From: Loxodes magnus
Taxonomy: Eukaryota > Ciliophora > Karyorelictea > Loxodida > Loxodidae
Assembly (NCBI GenBank): GCA_946699065.1
Contig: CAMPDV010000301.1
Location: 1-64,000 of the forward strand
Reading direction: 5' to 3'
DNA: 64,000 bases
Of this stretch, positions 1-13,850 are shown piece after piece. The first letter of the stretch is position 1, and every line of letters begins with the position of its first letter. The position numbers and the translations under genes are program-made. The notes below the pieces were generated by a model. It did no database searches. It saw only the letters and a list, made by a program, of their open reading frames with translations, and was not told where the DNA came from.

Positions 1-1299
1 AACTACAGTTTAATACTAAGGTTTTAGATTTATTTATAATCTTAATCACTCCCATCTTTTGACTCTCTAGCAGTTATCTAATTGAATCTACTTTACACTA
101 CAAAGCTTCAACTTTCTATCAACTTCTATTTAATCCTTTTTAATGTATTTATTCTACTTATTATACATTTTTTGTATCATAGAGGGACTGAATTTAATCT
201 AAGATCTTTAGTCTTAAAATAATGTTTTGAAGCTTTATTTAAATAACATTAGTTAATTTAGTTTCAGCAATTATCTTAGACACTCTACTTTACTATTAAG
301 ATTTATTTTCTTTGTAATATTCTTCAAAAGCAGGTAAAAATTTAGATTAGAGTTTAGCCTTTTTGTGTAAGTTTGTTAGAAGCTTGATTGATTACTATTG
401 AAATGAGAGTAAAAACTTAGACTGGTATATATTTAATGTTAAATATAAAAGAATGATATTAGAGGTAAAATATTAATAAGCAATAGAAGTATTATTAGGA
501 TTAATTAGCTTTATAGTAAGTAAGGTTAATATTAATAGTGTTAGGACTACAATTTAAAGATTGTTCTTATAGCTAATCTAGTAATGCTAATATTAGTATT
601 TAGTTATTTAATCTCAAGCTCTAAAAAATCTATTTTATATTATCAATCTCCTTTATTATTTTTATCTTAAGATCTCCCATAATATAATCTTTTTAAAAGA
701 CAGTTATGCTTAATAGAAACGTTGTTTACTGAAACTTGTTTATAATGTTGGCAGTGCTTGATAGGTTAGTTATTATATGTTAGTAAATAACTAAAGGAAT
801 ATTTTAAGAATAGTGAATGAGTAAATTATTAATCCTTCTAATGTTCTAATTCATTTAAGCAAAACACCAAGAGAAATACTATTCCCTTTTGAAAGCTTGA
901 ATGTAATAGTTTAGTATCTTTGTATGCTTCTCTTATGGAATTTAATTAGCTTTTATAAGTCTAAAATTCTTACATTAATTAGCTAAAGATACTTTGAAAT
1001 AATAGATTGAAATATTATCTAAAAGATATTATATAAATATAAGTAATAACTAGGACACTAATAACTTATGCCTTTATTTGTTTAATTTAAAATCTAAATG
1101 TACATTCTTTAAGTAAGCTTATCAATATTTAAAGCTAGATGTTCAAAGTAGATGCTAATTATTAGCTTATCAATTACTAGTATAAAGCTTATTTCAGTTA
1201 TATTACAGTTATTAGTAGGATACTAATAATCAGCAATTTTTATTACTTCCTATTTTAATATTCAATAGTAATTAGATAGCTAGTATCTATACTTAAACC
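1..1299 (-). other. Weak minus-strand coding-like sequence
   Basis: The minus strand here gives readable fragments, for example LNSIREAYKDTKLLH near 950-900 and GDWQYKIDFLELEIKQL near 650-600, in the same frame as the 2,880-5,590 region. The coding bias is weak, and long hydrophobic runs between the fragments look non-coding. It could be more exons of the neighbouring gene, a second gene running off the window, or decayed sequence. Confidence 0.25.
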
Positions 1300-2879
1300 T
1301 AGGGTGTCTTAACTATGATAAAGCTGTATTAATATTAAGTAAATAAAAAGAAGAAATTTAATCATTAGATGATACTCAAAAAATACAAGTTATTCAAGCA
1401 CTACTAATTGTCTCATAATTCTAGTTCAATAAACTAAGAGAATGCTTTACTTTAGTAAAAAGGCCTATGCACTACTCTAGAACTAAAAAACATTTTCACT
1501 TCAAGGTTGTTGATCTTGATTAACCTTTACTTGAGTAACTGGCAATCCCATAAAAATTAAAATGTTTTCCTTTTAATTTATCTTTATCCTAAGAAAGCGA
1601 CTGAGGACAAGTCAGAACCTTATTTGCCAAGTAAATTATAAACATATGAAGATAATTTAATTATTTTAAACCCATAACAAAGAAGAGTATTATAGAAAGT
1701 GCTTAAGCTGATATATAAGAAGAATGTCCATTTGTTTAGAGCTTGCCATGCTAATCAGATTTAAGAATAGAAAACTGAGTTAACTCTCTTTGTTGGAAAA
1801 GAAAATAGATTTAGTAGTCTGGAAGAAAAATTTTCTCAATGAAGGTTATATATTTCTTGCTCTTTACAATTATTGAAGCTTAGTAGTTCATTTTCTCATG
1901 TTTCCAGACAAGATTATCTAGTAAATACTTCAATGAAAGAATTTACTATTCCTTTGCCAAAGAAAATTAGTTTAGGCTTTTGTCTTTCTGCTATACTTGC
2001 TTCCTTAAATTGATTAAAGCTATCGTAGCTCAAGGGGCTTCTGTGAAATGTTGAATCCATATTAAGAGTTTATTATTTGCTCAAATATTCTGAAATTTTC
2101 GTAAACAGAAGCAAAATTCAGTTAGCGTTTATGTTAATCAGTTCATATAATTTATAGGTGTAAGCTTTTATTACCCTGCTAAGCTTTTTTATAATTAAAT
2201 ACTTTAAAGACTGAGTATCATTCAATTCTTTGCTATTTTACCTATACAATAAAATATTAAATTACTCATATTTAAAACCTTCTTGGTGATATCGTTGATA
2301 AAGAAATCAAAGTGCTTATAATTTCTTAATCCTACATATAAAAAATTTACTATGTATACCAAATGATGCTTAATTCTCCGCAAGCTTTAACAGCTTGATT
2401 ATTGAAAGAGAATATGTATAAAGTCTTTACTTGTGATTTATTGATAGTTTAAATTATATTGCTTCACTTCTAAATCTTTAAAGGTAGAAATTTACCTTGT
2501 AATATAAACATATTTTGATTCAGAAAATATGTCTACTTTAGTTCTTTTAATTAGACGAGTAAATCTACTATTTGATCGTGTTTGATGACTACCACTTCAT
2601 TTTTTTAATTAACAACTAGCATCTTTATTCAAGACCTTCTCTGAATTTAAAAACTTTTTAGGCTCTTTTTATCTAAACAGATTAGCTTTTAGTACTCATC
2701 AATCTATTTTTATTTCAAACAGTTTAGAACATTTTGAAGAGCTAAATCAATAATCTAATGATCTGTGAATTTAAACTCTACTACATATATCTCTACAATC
2801 TAGAAAGCTCTTTTTGCTTTTATTTCCTTTTTTCCTTAGTAGATATCTCGATTTTCTTTCTTTAATAAACAGCTATTTA
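1300..2879 (-). CDS. Hypothetical protein, possible TMCO4/DUF726-like segment
   Basis: This stretch is coding on the minus strand in two successive frames: codon first bases with remainder 1 from about 2,810 to 2,270, then remainder 2 from about 2,340 to 1,510, so an intron or frameshift lies near 2,300. A possible internal ATG is at 2,060 (MDSTFHRSPL). Between 2,000 and 1,800 the protein reads KPKLIFFGKG, then LETWENELLSF, then EIYNLHWENFSS; both underlying Trp codons (1,898-1,896 and 1,838-1,836) are TGA. The order of a short hydrophobic strand, a W-rich helix and an 'EIYxLxWE' motif resembles TMCO4/DUF726 alpha/beta-hydrolase-like membrane proteins, but I could not find the GxSxG nucleophile elbow. 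The family call is tentative inference. It may be the C-terminal part of the preceding long coding region. Confidence 0.4.
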
Positions 2880-5590
2880 ATATTTTATTTTGATAATTTT
2901 AGATTTTCTTAGTATTTTATGCATAAATCCTTACTTTTTTAATTCATCCAATATACTTTGATATTTTTTCTAGATACTGAAGTTTCTTTTAAAATCATTT
3001 GCTATTACTTTTTAACTTTTTTTTCAAGGTTCTATTTTGAACAAGGTAGACGAGAAACTTTTCATACAAGACATTCTTATTGATATTGTATTTTTAAGCC
3101 AAAGTATGCTTCTTTACCTCTTTCTTATTATCATTTCTTTTATCTTAGCATTCATTAACTTTCTATATATCCCTAACTTCTTGGATGTTTAGCTTAAGTT
3201 AATAGAATAGACTGATTTTTTCTGAACTATTTAATCATATAGCATAAATTGAATCCCTTTTCGCTCTAATATTGTTATAGGCTTCATAAAATTTAAGGAG
3301 TTTTTTATACTAGTATATCTGTTTTGTAATAAGAATTTAAATGGCTTTCTAAATTTAACTGAATCTGAGAGCTTATTACTGAAAAACTCGTGAAACAACA
3401 TAACTTTTTGATTATTTAAATTTTATTATTTTTTATCATAGCTCCTTTTACTATTCAACCTGTCGCTTATATTTTGATTATCATTATTTTTTTCTAAATT
3501 TATTACTTTACTTTAATTAATATCTCCAAGTAGATCTGGAAATAGTAAAGAAAAATTTAAAAATATTCTGTCTTATCCTCATAATGCTTCTAATTACAAA
3601 TGTTGACTACTTTTCTATTATTACTCTTTTTAGTTTAATTATTTTGAAACTCGTAAATTTTATAAATTTTAAAAATTTTCTTTTACTTAGTTCTTCCGGG
3701 ATATCAGAGCTTAATTTGTCTATATCTAGCTGCTTTACCTCACTAACTTTTTCTATATCTACTCATTAGTTTAATTTTATCTTTCAAGATTGGTTAAACC
3801 TTATTTATTCTTAAATTGCTCTGTTGAAAAAATTTTAGAAAATCTTCCTAGCGATAAACTTAAGTTGTAAATCTTCAATTTATATCTTTGATGATCAAGC
3901 TGCATCGCATTAAATGCCAATAGTATTCTAACTTGCTTGTTGAGAATAAGACTTAGATTTTTCTGAATATGTCTCTTTGATGCTTTTAAACAAATATCTA
4001 ATGGAATTTAGCTTTATTTCATTGAGTTCTTCTTTATATTTTAGAGCTACTATTTCATTCTAATCTTAAGCCTGTTCAACTATGCTTTCAGTTATGATAG
4101 TGTTAAATTTTGATAACCATGAAGCTTTAAAAATCCTTAGTCTTTTTAATTTCTTAAGAAGTATGGATAAAATGAAGATCTTCATAGGTGAAACGGATCT
4201 TAGCTTTCTAAAAGGATTTAAAAGAATCTTACCCATCTCTTGGAATTAGTCTAATTTTCAGCTATAAGTGATATTAGCCTTTTAAAAGCTACTAATTAGA
4301 ATACTTTAAGTTATTTAACTTTTACTAAGAATTTTCTTAATAGCTTGCTATTTTAATTTTCTCACTTAGTAGATCAGCAAGATTTCCAGCCTTATATTTA
4401 AGTTCTTGTTTTTCTTTTCATTTACTTAATCCTAATCTAAGGTTTTAATCCTTTCATACTATATTATAATTTAGTAACTCTAACTTGTTCTTAAACTAGA
4501 TTGATTAAAGCTCTAATTTTATTCTGTTACTCATACTTTTCTAATTTTACTGTCTCTTAACTGACTTTCTGTTTTAAGAGCTTTAGCGTCTACTTTAAAA
4601 TTGGTAATACTTACAATCAAATTGATTTTATCATAAGTATATCTTTTCAAGGAAAGTCAAACTTTACATCTTAATGGGCATTTTCTCTTAAGATTCACTT
4701 TTATAATATGAAACTTTAAGCACTAAAACTAAGTATAACTATCCAAATTTTTCAGAATTTTTAATTAGTTTAAGGAAAATTCAATTTCTGACAACTTTAA
4801 AGATTTAGTTTTGTCTAACTATCAGTTTTATCAGCTTCTTGGAGTTGATAATGGGAAATCTTGGATGTGACTTTGATTTAAGTTGAGATTCTGCAAATTT
4901 AGAAATTAGAAGCATTAGATATCTATCTCATATATTCAGATATGCGATAGTTTTACCTTTGCTGTCTACTAAAATAATGAACAGGTATTATCTATCTATT
5001 ATATTAATCTTCTATTAAGTTTGTACTTACTAGGTTTGTGATATTTCCTATTCAGTTCATCTTCTTTAAGCAGTTCTCCTTCTCAGATTGGACAGTAAGA
5101 TCTATAGCCTTTTACTAAAACTCCAGATGGCTCACATTGTTTGATCAAAATTTTAAGACTTAAAGCCTTAGGCAGTTTAAGTTAAGACAGTTAATTCCAA
5201 TTTATATTCAAATCTCTAAGCTATCTAGTCTTGGTAATAATTAGGATATGCTCTCTTTACTACTTAAATAATTGCCATTCATTAAATAACTTCATCTGAC
5301 TAAAATCTTTGAGCGGGTCTATCTAGTTATCACTTTAAATTATAGCCGAGATACGGCTTTTAAAACTTTCAAAATTAATGGGCTTTGTCTAAATAAATAA
5401 ATCAGATTAAGTTCATTTACAACCTAATAAGTGAGTCTGAAATCAAACTTATTAGAAGGATAAAAGTTAACTTGTTGTTCTGAGATAAAGCACCTCAAGA
5501 TTTTAAGGAATCTTAGTAGAGCAGAGTTTAATCTAATTACTCTCTAAGAAAATTTCTCGAATGCTGCTAAGAAGTGAGTTATAGTCTCAA
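2880..5590 (-). CDS. Long coding region, hypothetical K/N/Q-rich protein
   Basis: Reading the minus strand with TAA/TAG as Gln gives one coherent frame (codon first base divisible by 3) from about 5,340 down to 2,880. It shows the coding signature of G at codon position 1, for example nine of the twenty codons around 4,080-4,021. The sequence just upstream (5,520-5,350) fits better in the next frame, which suggests a short intron. The product is rich in K, N, Q and E with heptad-like stretches such as EEIVALKYKEEL-type segments, so part may be coiled coil. A cysteine-containing stretch around 5,160-5,060 reads CEPSGVLVKGYRSYCPI. TGA occurs in frame about a dozen times without an accompanying frame loss, as in RSWQNWQ near 4,830, which supports TGA as Trp. 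I do not recognise the family. It may be one gene with the next entry. No start codon could be fixed. Confidence 0.5.
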
Positions 5591-5835
5591 TGATTAATAG
5601 GATATAATTACAAATATTAACTCCTAATTTGATAATTTTAGAAGGAGTCTCTTACATTTTAAGACTAGAGTTAATATAAAGTAAAAAGAGTATTGGACTA
5701 ACTTAGGTAATGTAAATTAAAGAGAAAGGAATTTTAAAATGTAAGAGAAAATAAGAATGATTAATAAGAATGTTTATAGCATCTTTATAACAATGCTTAA
5801 AAATAATTAGATTTATATTAAATTAATATAAGAGA

Positions 5836-6360
5836 ATGTTGATTGAAAGCTTAAATATGATAATTAATAAATTTATTATTAAAGGGTATAGTTAAAACGT
5901 TGATAATACAGAAACGATAAATAGATTGAAAGAAGTAGGATTGTAGATGATTGGTGGTAGATATATTAAATTTAATAATGTACTAGTTCATAAGCTACAA
6001 GAATTAGTGCTTATTAGGTAGATTAAATTAGTTTTGATTTACTTTAGAATAACTTAGAGTTTAATATATAGAAACTTAGAAGCTGAATGAGATAGAAGGA
6101 AAATATCTTAGTAGATGATAGTAATAATAGATAAAATGGTAAGTTGATAAATAATGAAAGTAATGAGTATAAGTAATGATGTTTAGAATTATAATGCTAT
6201 ATAATAGAATTAATAAAAAGTAATTAATTATCTCTATATATCTATTAACTAAAACTTAAGTTACAATATTATTTTAAACTTTCTTTTATTAGGCAATCAT
6301 TACAGCCAAAAATTAGTTTATTTCCACTTTAATTAGAATAATTATTAGATAATTAGATGA
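5836..6360 (+). CDS. Hypothetical protein, about 174 aa
   Basis: With TAA/TAG read as Gln there is one open frame from ATG at 5,836 to TGA at 6,358-6,360, 174 codons. An early segment reads INRLKEVGLQMIGGRYIKF, followed by a hydrophobic helix-like segment and EAEWDRRKIS, where the W is an in-frame TGA. First-codon-position G is strongly enriched in the middle of the frame. If the last TGA is also Trp, the frame stays open into the next intergenic tract, so the 3' end is uncertain. No family was recognised. It points away from the minus-strand coding region, with about 250 bp between the two, so the two genes are divergent. Confidence 0.45.
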
Positions 6361-6429
6361 GCTTAAGTTAAAGGGCAAAAATGATATGAAAATGTTAGTA
6401 TGATAAAGAATGTTTTAAAGTAATATAGT

Positions 6430-6615
6430 AATTTGCTTTTACACAACTCAATATCCATTTTCATACCTTTTAACTATTACTAAAAGGTTAGCATACACTT
6501 ATCATCTGTATCACACCTATATATAACTCTCTAATCCCTATTCTATATTATTCATTTTATATCTTTTCACTAAACATACTAACATATTAAAATAAATCAT
6601 TGCTACTTAATTGTA
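6430..6615 (+). promoter_or_regulatory. G-depleted leader before the membrane-protein gene
   Basis: About 185 bp in which the plus strand is almost devoid of G but contains many C, ending just before ATG at 6,616. Similar G-poor, C-containing tracts precede plus-strand starts at 36,459 and the LINE at 20,305. This may be a 5' leader or promoter composition bias; no specific factor site is recognised. Confidence 0.3.
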
Positions 6616-7850
6616 ATGAATAATCAGATTGAATAAATAGAGAATTGGGATAAAAATAGATTTAAAAATCTATTCCTTAAAATTGTCTAAGGATTTTACA
6701 TTTAACAGAAAGAATCCTTTTAATTAAAAAAAATCAGAAACTTGACAATTAAGTGTTAAAGTAGATATAAAAGGATGGAAAAATAGTTAAAAAAGCTTAG
6801 TTTAGTTAATAATATTATTTTTAATTTAAAAAATATCAAATCATGATGACAGGAACTAATTTAGGCGGGATTATATTAAGCTTAAGTTTATTTATTTACA
6901 CAGCTTTAATATTTTATGGCTTTTTGAAAGCTTTATCTAAATTAGATATAGAGTTTATTAATATATTATATAGTTTAATTGAGTAACATATCTTACGCAT
7001 TGGTTGTATTTCTCTTTTAAAATAATTAAGATAAAATGGCTGTAAAAATCAGATAATTTTTCCTTTCTAAGTTTGAGCCTTGTCTTTAAGTACTTACATC
7101 TCATAATATACCTCTTTCTCTCAGATCCGCATATCATAGTCTTTAAAACTTCATCATTTATTCTTGCTTTAGATTTCCTATTTTATTACAAGAAAAATTT
7201 TTTAAGTAAAGAATCGAATTTTCTTGTGATTGCAGCTTTTATCGGTTCCTTTTAGCAGCTTTAGCCAATTAATTTTACAGATTTAACAACCTTTAATGAA
7301 AAGTGAGTCTAATTTTGAAGCTGCTCTAATTAACCCATTCTAAGTTTTAATTAAATTTTTTAGATTATTAGTCTGATAAGATATCATAGAGTTTTTACCT
7401 AAATAGCAATTAATTGCATTAAAACCGATTTATTGCAAAATAGCATGCCGTTCTATTAGATTTCCTGCCTAAAGTTTATTTCTTGCATTTTCAATTTGAA
7501 GAAAGGTAGAAATAAGTCAGACAAATTTTTCCTTTAGAGGTCAATTTCTAGAGATTTAACCTTACATTTTAAATAAGATAAGTTGATCTCATGGATTTGA
7601 AAAAAAACCTTTGTTTTTCAATCCGGATGCTATTATAAGGCAAAATGAATCAAATTTTTTTGTTATTTAATAATAAATTGCTATAGTCACTAATACATCA
7701 TAATACTAATTCTTTCCATAATCTAAATATTTTGTAAACAGAAAAGACTGTGTAAGTTTTAAAGTAGCTTACAGATATTTTTATGTTTTATTATTCATAT
7801 TTCTAGAGTAGTATACTAAGCTAAAATAAAAAATAAAATTGGCATAATGA
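6616..7850 (+). CDS. Probable ciliate membrane protein with short introns
   Basis: Coding frames run from ATG 6,616 (or ATG 6,774) to TGA 7,848-7,850. The N-terminal part is basic and glutamine-rich. After FKKYQI comes MMTGTNLGGIILSLSLFIY, a hydrophobic membrane segment beginning with a GG motif of the kind seen at the first helix of many ciliate-specific putative transmembrane proteins. The ectodomain-like part includes SDPHIIVFKTSSFILALDF. The last exon reads KKPLFFNPDAIIRQN and ends with a second hydrophobic stretch. Frame changes are bridged by plausible GT...AG introns: 7,042-7,071 (30 nt, pyrimidine tract before CTAAG) and 7,303-7,344 (42 nt). Other frame changes, near 6,830 and near 7,600, are not explained, so the gene could be partly decayed. 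The function is unknown; a plasma-membrane or endomembrane location is inferred. Confidence 0.45.
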
Positions 7851-8330
7851 AAGTAGAAAAACATTTAAAATAGTAAATGAAGGAAGTTCTTGAGGATAAT
7901 GATTGCTTAGATCATAATAAGTTATTTATATCTCAATTCTCATTGAAATTATCTTTTTTAGAATTAAGAAAAGCTTGAATGAAGATCAATTTTGATGTAA
8001 ATAAATGAATTCGGTAAATTAGATTGTTATCAGAGATGGATAAGAAAGATAAATTAAATCACAATAATTTTGAGGATAAGAAAGTGAAATTGATGTTATG
8101 ACTGTCTTAGGATATAAATTTAAAATTTTTGACTTAATTGAACAAAAATTTTAATATTTTTCATATAAAAAATAATAAAAAACTTTAAATAAGCGAATTG
8201 TCAGCCAAATCTGCCTATAATCTCAAAAATGAACTATTAATCCTAGTCGAAAATACAGGTTAAATTGAGCAAATAAGTAATTAGAAGAGGAAAGGATTAA
8301 ATTCATTTTTACAAGATAAAAAAAATTAAA
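7847..8330 (+). CDS. Coding-like continuation, hypothetical
   Basis: An ATG at 7,847 overlaps the preceding TGA. The frame reads MKVEKHLKQQMKEVLEDND and then SLKLSFLELRKAW. In-frame TGA codons lie at positions that could be Trp. Coding bias fades after about 8,060. It could be the C-terminal region of the membrane protein above, reached by another short intron, or a separate small gene. Confidence 0.25.
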
Positions 8331-11300
8331 TTATATTTTACTTAATTTTAATCAATATATTTAGTTAAGATATATCACTCAAAGTTCTCTTATCTTAAAA
8401 AGTAGAGATAATTAATTAAAATATAAAAAAAACACAACTTAAGCCTTTTAACAAGATGATAGAATAAATAAAGAAAATAATAAAATAAAGCTAGTGAGCA
8501 TTTAAAATAATTAAAAACTGAAAAATATTAATATTTACTTTAATATTTATAAAAGTATTTTATGGTTTGATATTATATTTAAATCATTTATAATATAATA
8601 TTTAATTACTTTATTTGTTCGAAAGATATTATAAATTGCTGTTAAAAATTATAGAATTATTATATAAATATTAATAATTTAGAAGAAAAGTTACTAGTTC
8701 TATTAATATGTTTTATTAGTAGTTTAATTAATAACAAGATAGATAACTAATTAATCAGAATTAGATTTTTATCTTTTATTTTAATTTATAACTTTTTAAC
8801 TAAAATCTACATTTTATATAAATACATTACAACTTTATACCAAATTGCTAATATTATAAAGCTATAAAGATTTTTATTTTTTATTTATGAGTCTAAATTA
8901 AAAAAGTGTTAATTTTTTTAAATGTAAAATTAATTAAATCTGACTATAATTTAATTATCATATAATATAAAGCAATATATTATTTCTAGGTTAAGTATCT
9001 ATGTTTTAGCATAATAATCAAATAATTTTTATATACTAGCATATTTATTTTTTCTTTCATTAATCTTTAAATAAATCTGGAGAAAGAAATAAGTTGCAAG
9101 ATTAACTACAAGACAGGTAAAACAGTTAGAAGGGTAAATAATTAAACTAACAAATAAACTTTTACTTTTAAATAAAAAGGCAAATTATATTAATGATTAT
9201 TAAATTTACATTCCATTTAATCTATGAAACATTGTATTTTAAATATAATATAATTAAAAGTGAAAGTATTATAACATTTATAAACTATAATTTTTAAATA
9301 AATTATTTTTGTTTATGAATATAAAGTGTATATATATATAATATTTGTGATATATTGCATATAGTTAAAAATTAAAGTTAATTATCTTTCATTGTAAAAA
9401 GAATTAATTTTATATATTTATACTATAATAAAGTAATATAAAATTAAAATTAATTAAATATAATAATTTAAATCTTATTAGTATCTTCTTTTTTAATACT
9501 AAGATTTACTTTATTTCCTCACTCATTTTTTTGTATTTTTATTAATATAATAAAGCTAATATAATTTATATTTATTTTATAATATAGATAATTATAATAA
9601 TAAAAAATTAGCAGTTATTGTAAATTCTAGTTTAAAATTAAGTAAGAAGTAACTATCATTTTTAAATAGGATACATAAATTTTATACTTTCTTTAATTTC
9701 TAATTATAGCTTAAAATAATATTATAGTTTATTACATTTTTAATAATTTTACAAATTAAATATTTTAAATTTTATAACTAAATATTTTTTAATTTATAAA
9801 GATTTTGCTAAGTTTAATGTAAAATTAATTAAAACTATTTTGTAAAATATAAGAAATATATTATTTTAATATATAATAGACATTAAATATTTTTATAATA
9901 GATAAAAAGAATCCATTCATGATGTAAAATTATTTATTAAATTCTTTATTTACTTTATAATTTCTTGTTTAAATAAATTTCTATAAAATACATTTTTTTA
10001 TAATGCAAAGGCTTTAAAATGCTAGTCTCATTTATATTTTAATTTTTATATATATTTGAAAGTATGATAACCACTTGCTATAATATAGTTAGAAAAAAAT
10101 TCTCTTCGATAAAAGTATAAATATTACTTATCAACTTGATAGAGTTTTTAATTGATTACAAAAGATACCTTTATAATTAGTTTCGTAGAAAATGTTTAAA
10201 AAGTGATTTTTAATAGAAAGAGATATTTGAAACTAAAAATAAGAAGGGATTTATACTCTATTGATATAATTTATTTTATAAATAAATAATTTGTTCTTAT
10301 ATAATTTTAATTATCTATTTTAAGTAAAAAATGGCATTCTCCAATCTCTCTATAATTAGACAACTTTGATTTTAATTATAAATTAGAAACAATTGCATTA
10401 ATTATTAAATACTAATTATTATTAATTATTTTTCTATGAAATTAAATTTATAAAAATAATAAATATAAGATACATAAATAAATTATAAATACTATTATTA
10501 TAATAATATTATTTTTAGCTTATAATTTGTAATTATAAATGAGTAAGTTTTATAAAATTTAATAACAAAAAAATTTAGTTTTAGATTCAAAATATTTAAA
10601 TAATATTAAATTTTAAATAATCAAGAATGATATTCAAATTTACTATAATTTATAATTTATTTTTTTAATTAGAAATTTATCAACAAATTTAATCTTATTT
10701 TATTTGCATTTCTATTGTTCTTAAATAAACTTTAAATCTTCTTTTAATAGAAAATGGTCCTAGTTTTATATTTTTTAATTTATAGGTATATTTTAATCAA
10801 TAAAATTAAAAAATAAATATGTTTTTAATTCAAAATTTTAATTTATTTTGCTACTTTACTTAATATTTAAAGTTAGAATCTTAATATTGATATGAATTAA
10901 ATTATTTTTAAAACATTTTACGGGATTTCATATTAAGTTTAGAAAAAGAATTAGAAAATAAAAAATTAAATAATTTGTTTACTTATTTATTCAAATATTT
11001 AAAAGTTTCCATTTAAGTTGAAGTTAAAATTTGAGATTAGTAAAATAATTAGTACTTTTACAATATATACATCCATAATTGATGAAAAATAGTAAAAATA
11101 AACTATCTTCGAATAAGCTAATTATAAAAATCTGAGAGTTAGAGAATTTTTTTAGCATTTTTTAGCATTTTTAACAATTTTAATTTTTTATATTTTTTTG
11201 TTGAATTTCTTTATTTAAAAAGTCAATCGATGCTAGATTTGTAAGATTTTAATATTTTTTAATATTTATCTTTATCAAAAATATTGCTAAATATAAAATT

Positions 11301-13040
11301 TTAAATTTTAAATATTTTTGTTTTTTCATAAATTTTACTAAAAAGTGTTTAATTTATTCATCTTAAAGTAAAATTTAACTCAGAGTCTTCTAATAATTAT
11401 TAGTAATTATTAAAATATTATACTATAAGAGTATGCAAAAAAAGTAAGCATTTATAACATAAAAAATTATAAAAATGATAACTAACTTTCTAAATAATTA
11501 ATTAACAAAAAGTGCTAAAATTTAGCAAAGCGTTAAATCTTAGTTTGTATAATAATAACAATATTCTAAAATATTTAAATGATAAAATAAAAAAATATTT
11601 TTCGCAGTATTTCCTAAACAAAAATTTAAATTTATTTAAAATATTTAACTGATAACACAGAAATCACTTGTCATTTTATCTGAAAAATAAATTGAGTAAG
11701 CTTCTTTACTGAGATTGCCAATTTTCTATTAAAATATCTTGAATTTGTTTGTTTAATAATATAACTTAGATATAGATTTTATATTTTTTCTGAATTATCT
11801 CTTATTCTTTTTCAGTTATCTTTTTATGCAAACCTAATAATAAGTTTCCCATACATTTTTGTAAATAAATTATTATAAAGTATGATTTAAAAGGATTAAA
11901 ATCTTAAAAATTTCTTTCGATCAATAATTTTTGTATTTTTTATTTTATTTTTTAGTATTTACTTGTAACTTCATTAATTTACTATCTTTCTAATAACATT
12001 GAAGAAATTTCAATTTATCTATTACAGCGTCTCTAAAATTTTTTTTAATCTTATTTATTTTATAAATTTGCTATTATTTAAATTATCATCATTTTTAAAA
12101 TTCTTTATTTTAATCATTTGAAAATATAATTTTTTTAATTATATTTAAAATCACCATCTTAGCACGTTATTTTAGAAAATGATTTTCTGAGATAGATTTA
12201 ATTATGTTTTATCTACATATTTCTTCTTGTCTTTTGTTTATTTTTTAAATATTTTCTAAAAGATTATATGAAATATTTCTGTTAAATAAAAGCTCAAAAA
12301 AGTTTTACTTTATATCTTGAATAAAACTTTTATTAATCTTAAATAATTTCTTAATAAATTTGATATAAATCTGATTAATTTTAAATTTTAAAATTGCTAA
12401 AGAAATTTAATTCAAAATACTTTTAATTTTATTTGTTTTTCATAAAAGAGCATTATTTATTTTAATGGATTAAATAAAATTAAAATAAACAAACTGTGAA
12501 AGAAATAATCAAATACTTTAAGTTTTTGGTGCTGAAATATATGTTTGATACTATTTATTACTGATATCTAAAATTTTTAATAAGTATGGTCTAGAAAATC
12601 TTGGCAAAAATAAAAGAAAGATATTAATAGCTTAATTTTATAGACTAATAATAGAAAAAATAAAATAATTCTATGGAATAAAAAAAATAGTAAATATAGC
12701 TAAATGTATGAATTATTTTATTATATCAGAAGTAAATAAATAAAGTTTATATTTTTATTTAAATTTAAAACTAAAATAATTAATTATTTGTAGAACTTTG
12801 AATTAAAATAAAAAAAAAGTTTAAAATTAATAATATTAATTTAAACATTTGCTTTTATTTTAAAATTTAATGCAATATCAAATTTTATAAATTTTGCTTA
12901 ATTAAAAAATATTTTAAACACTATTTATTTAAATTTCTAAAGTTAAGAGTCAATAAAGCATAAAATTTATTAAAAAGGATATGTTTTAATTACTATTTAT
13001 TTTTTATATTTTTAACTTTTTTATTATTAATTTTATCATT
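8331..13040. other. Gene-poor, extremely AT-rich stretch
   Basis: About 4.7 kb composed very largely of A and T with poly-A/T runs and few G or C. I saw no frame with convincing codon-position bias on either strand, no RNA gene and no obvious tandem array. It could be intergenic DNA or germline-limited sequence, but nothing here shows which. Confidence 0.5.
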
Positions 13041-13049
13041 CATAAAAAA

Positions 13050-13850
13050 TGCTAGAATGCTTCAAAAAATTTAAACTACATCCTCAAAAAATGTGAATAG
13101 ACAGTAGCATCTTTTCTTTCTTTCTTTCTCATCTTCTTATCCTAATCTATCTCAATCTTCATTATATCGTAAATTTACTAGCTATGAAGAAAAATAGAAA
13201 ATTAGAAAACGGCTAGCAATAATCCCTTAAATAAACTCCTCTAAATTAAGCAAAAAAGCACCGATATGGCACAACAGTTGTGACTGGAAAAGCTTTATAA
13301 AATTAAATTAATGGTAGAAGAGATATGCATTAGAAAATTTACTACAAATTATTTCATGATCTGTCTATACAGAGCAAATCTTTAGAATTTACTATTAATT
13401 AACATCCAAAATATCTTTGGATCAATAAAAACTGAAGTTGATTTAGAATTACAGTTGAAACATTTATATTATGGTTATGAAATAAATGATTTAATAAAGT
13501 GAAAAAGAGTTGTTAGTTGAGACTAAAAATAAAAATAAGAAGAAATTTCTCTTTTGTAATTCGGAAAGGCGTCTGGAGAGATATTACAAGAAATTTATAG
13601 AATATAGGAAATTTTAAGACAATTTAAATTGGAAAGGGCTGATAAGATTCTAACCGAGAATATCCAAATAATGGTTTACAGACATTAAAATCTTTAGAAA
13701 ATACAAGACTCAATGTAATGGCCAACATTTATATATTGGACTAGAGAAATATCCGGTAAATTCATGGCTTGAGGAGAGCATTCAGATATTTAAGAAGCTT
13801 GCTAAATTATTTAAAATTAAAAATTCATTACTTATGATAAATTATTTTTG
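13050..13850 (+). CDS. Hypothetical protein, probably with introns
   Basis: An ATG lies at 13,050. The clearest coding part (about 13,250-13,830) gives MAQQLWLEKLYKIKLMVEE, then KTEVDLELQLKHLYYGYE, then IYRIQEILRQFKLERADK, with strong G at codon position 1 and TGA where Trp fits (VVSWDQK, KFMAWGEH). Helical, charged character suggests a mostly alpha-helical or coiled-coil protein. The 5' part also reads plausibly in another frame (APIWHNSCDWKSF), so one or more short introns or frameshifts are likely. I do not recognise the family. Confidence 0.45.
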
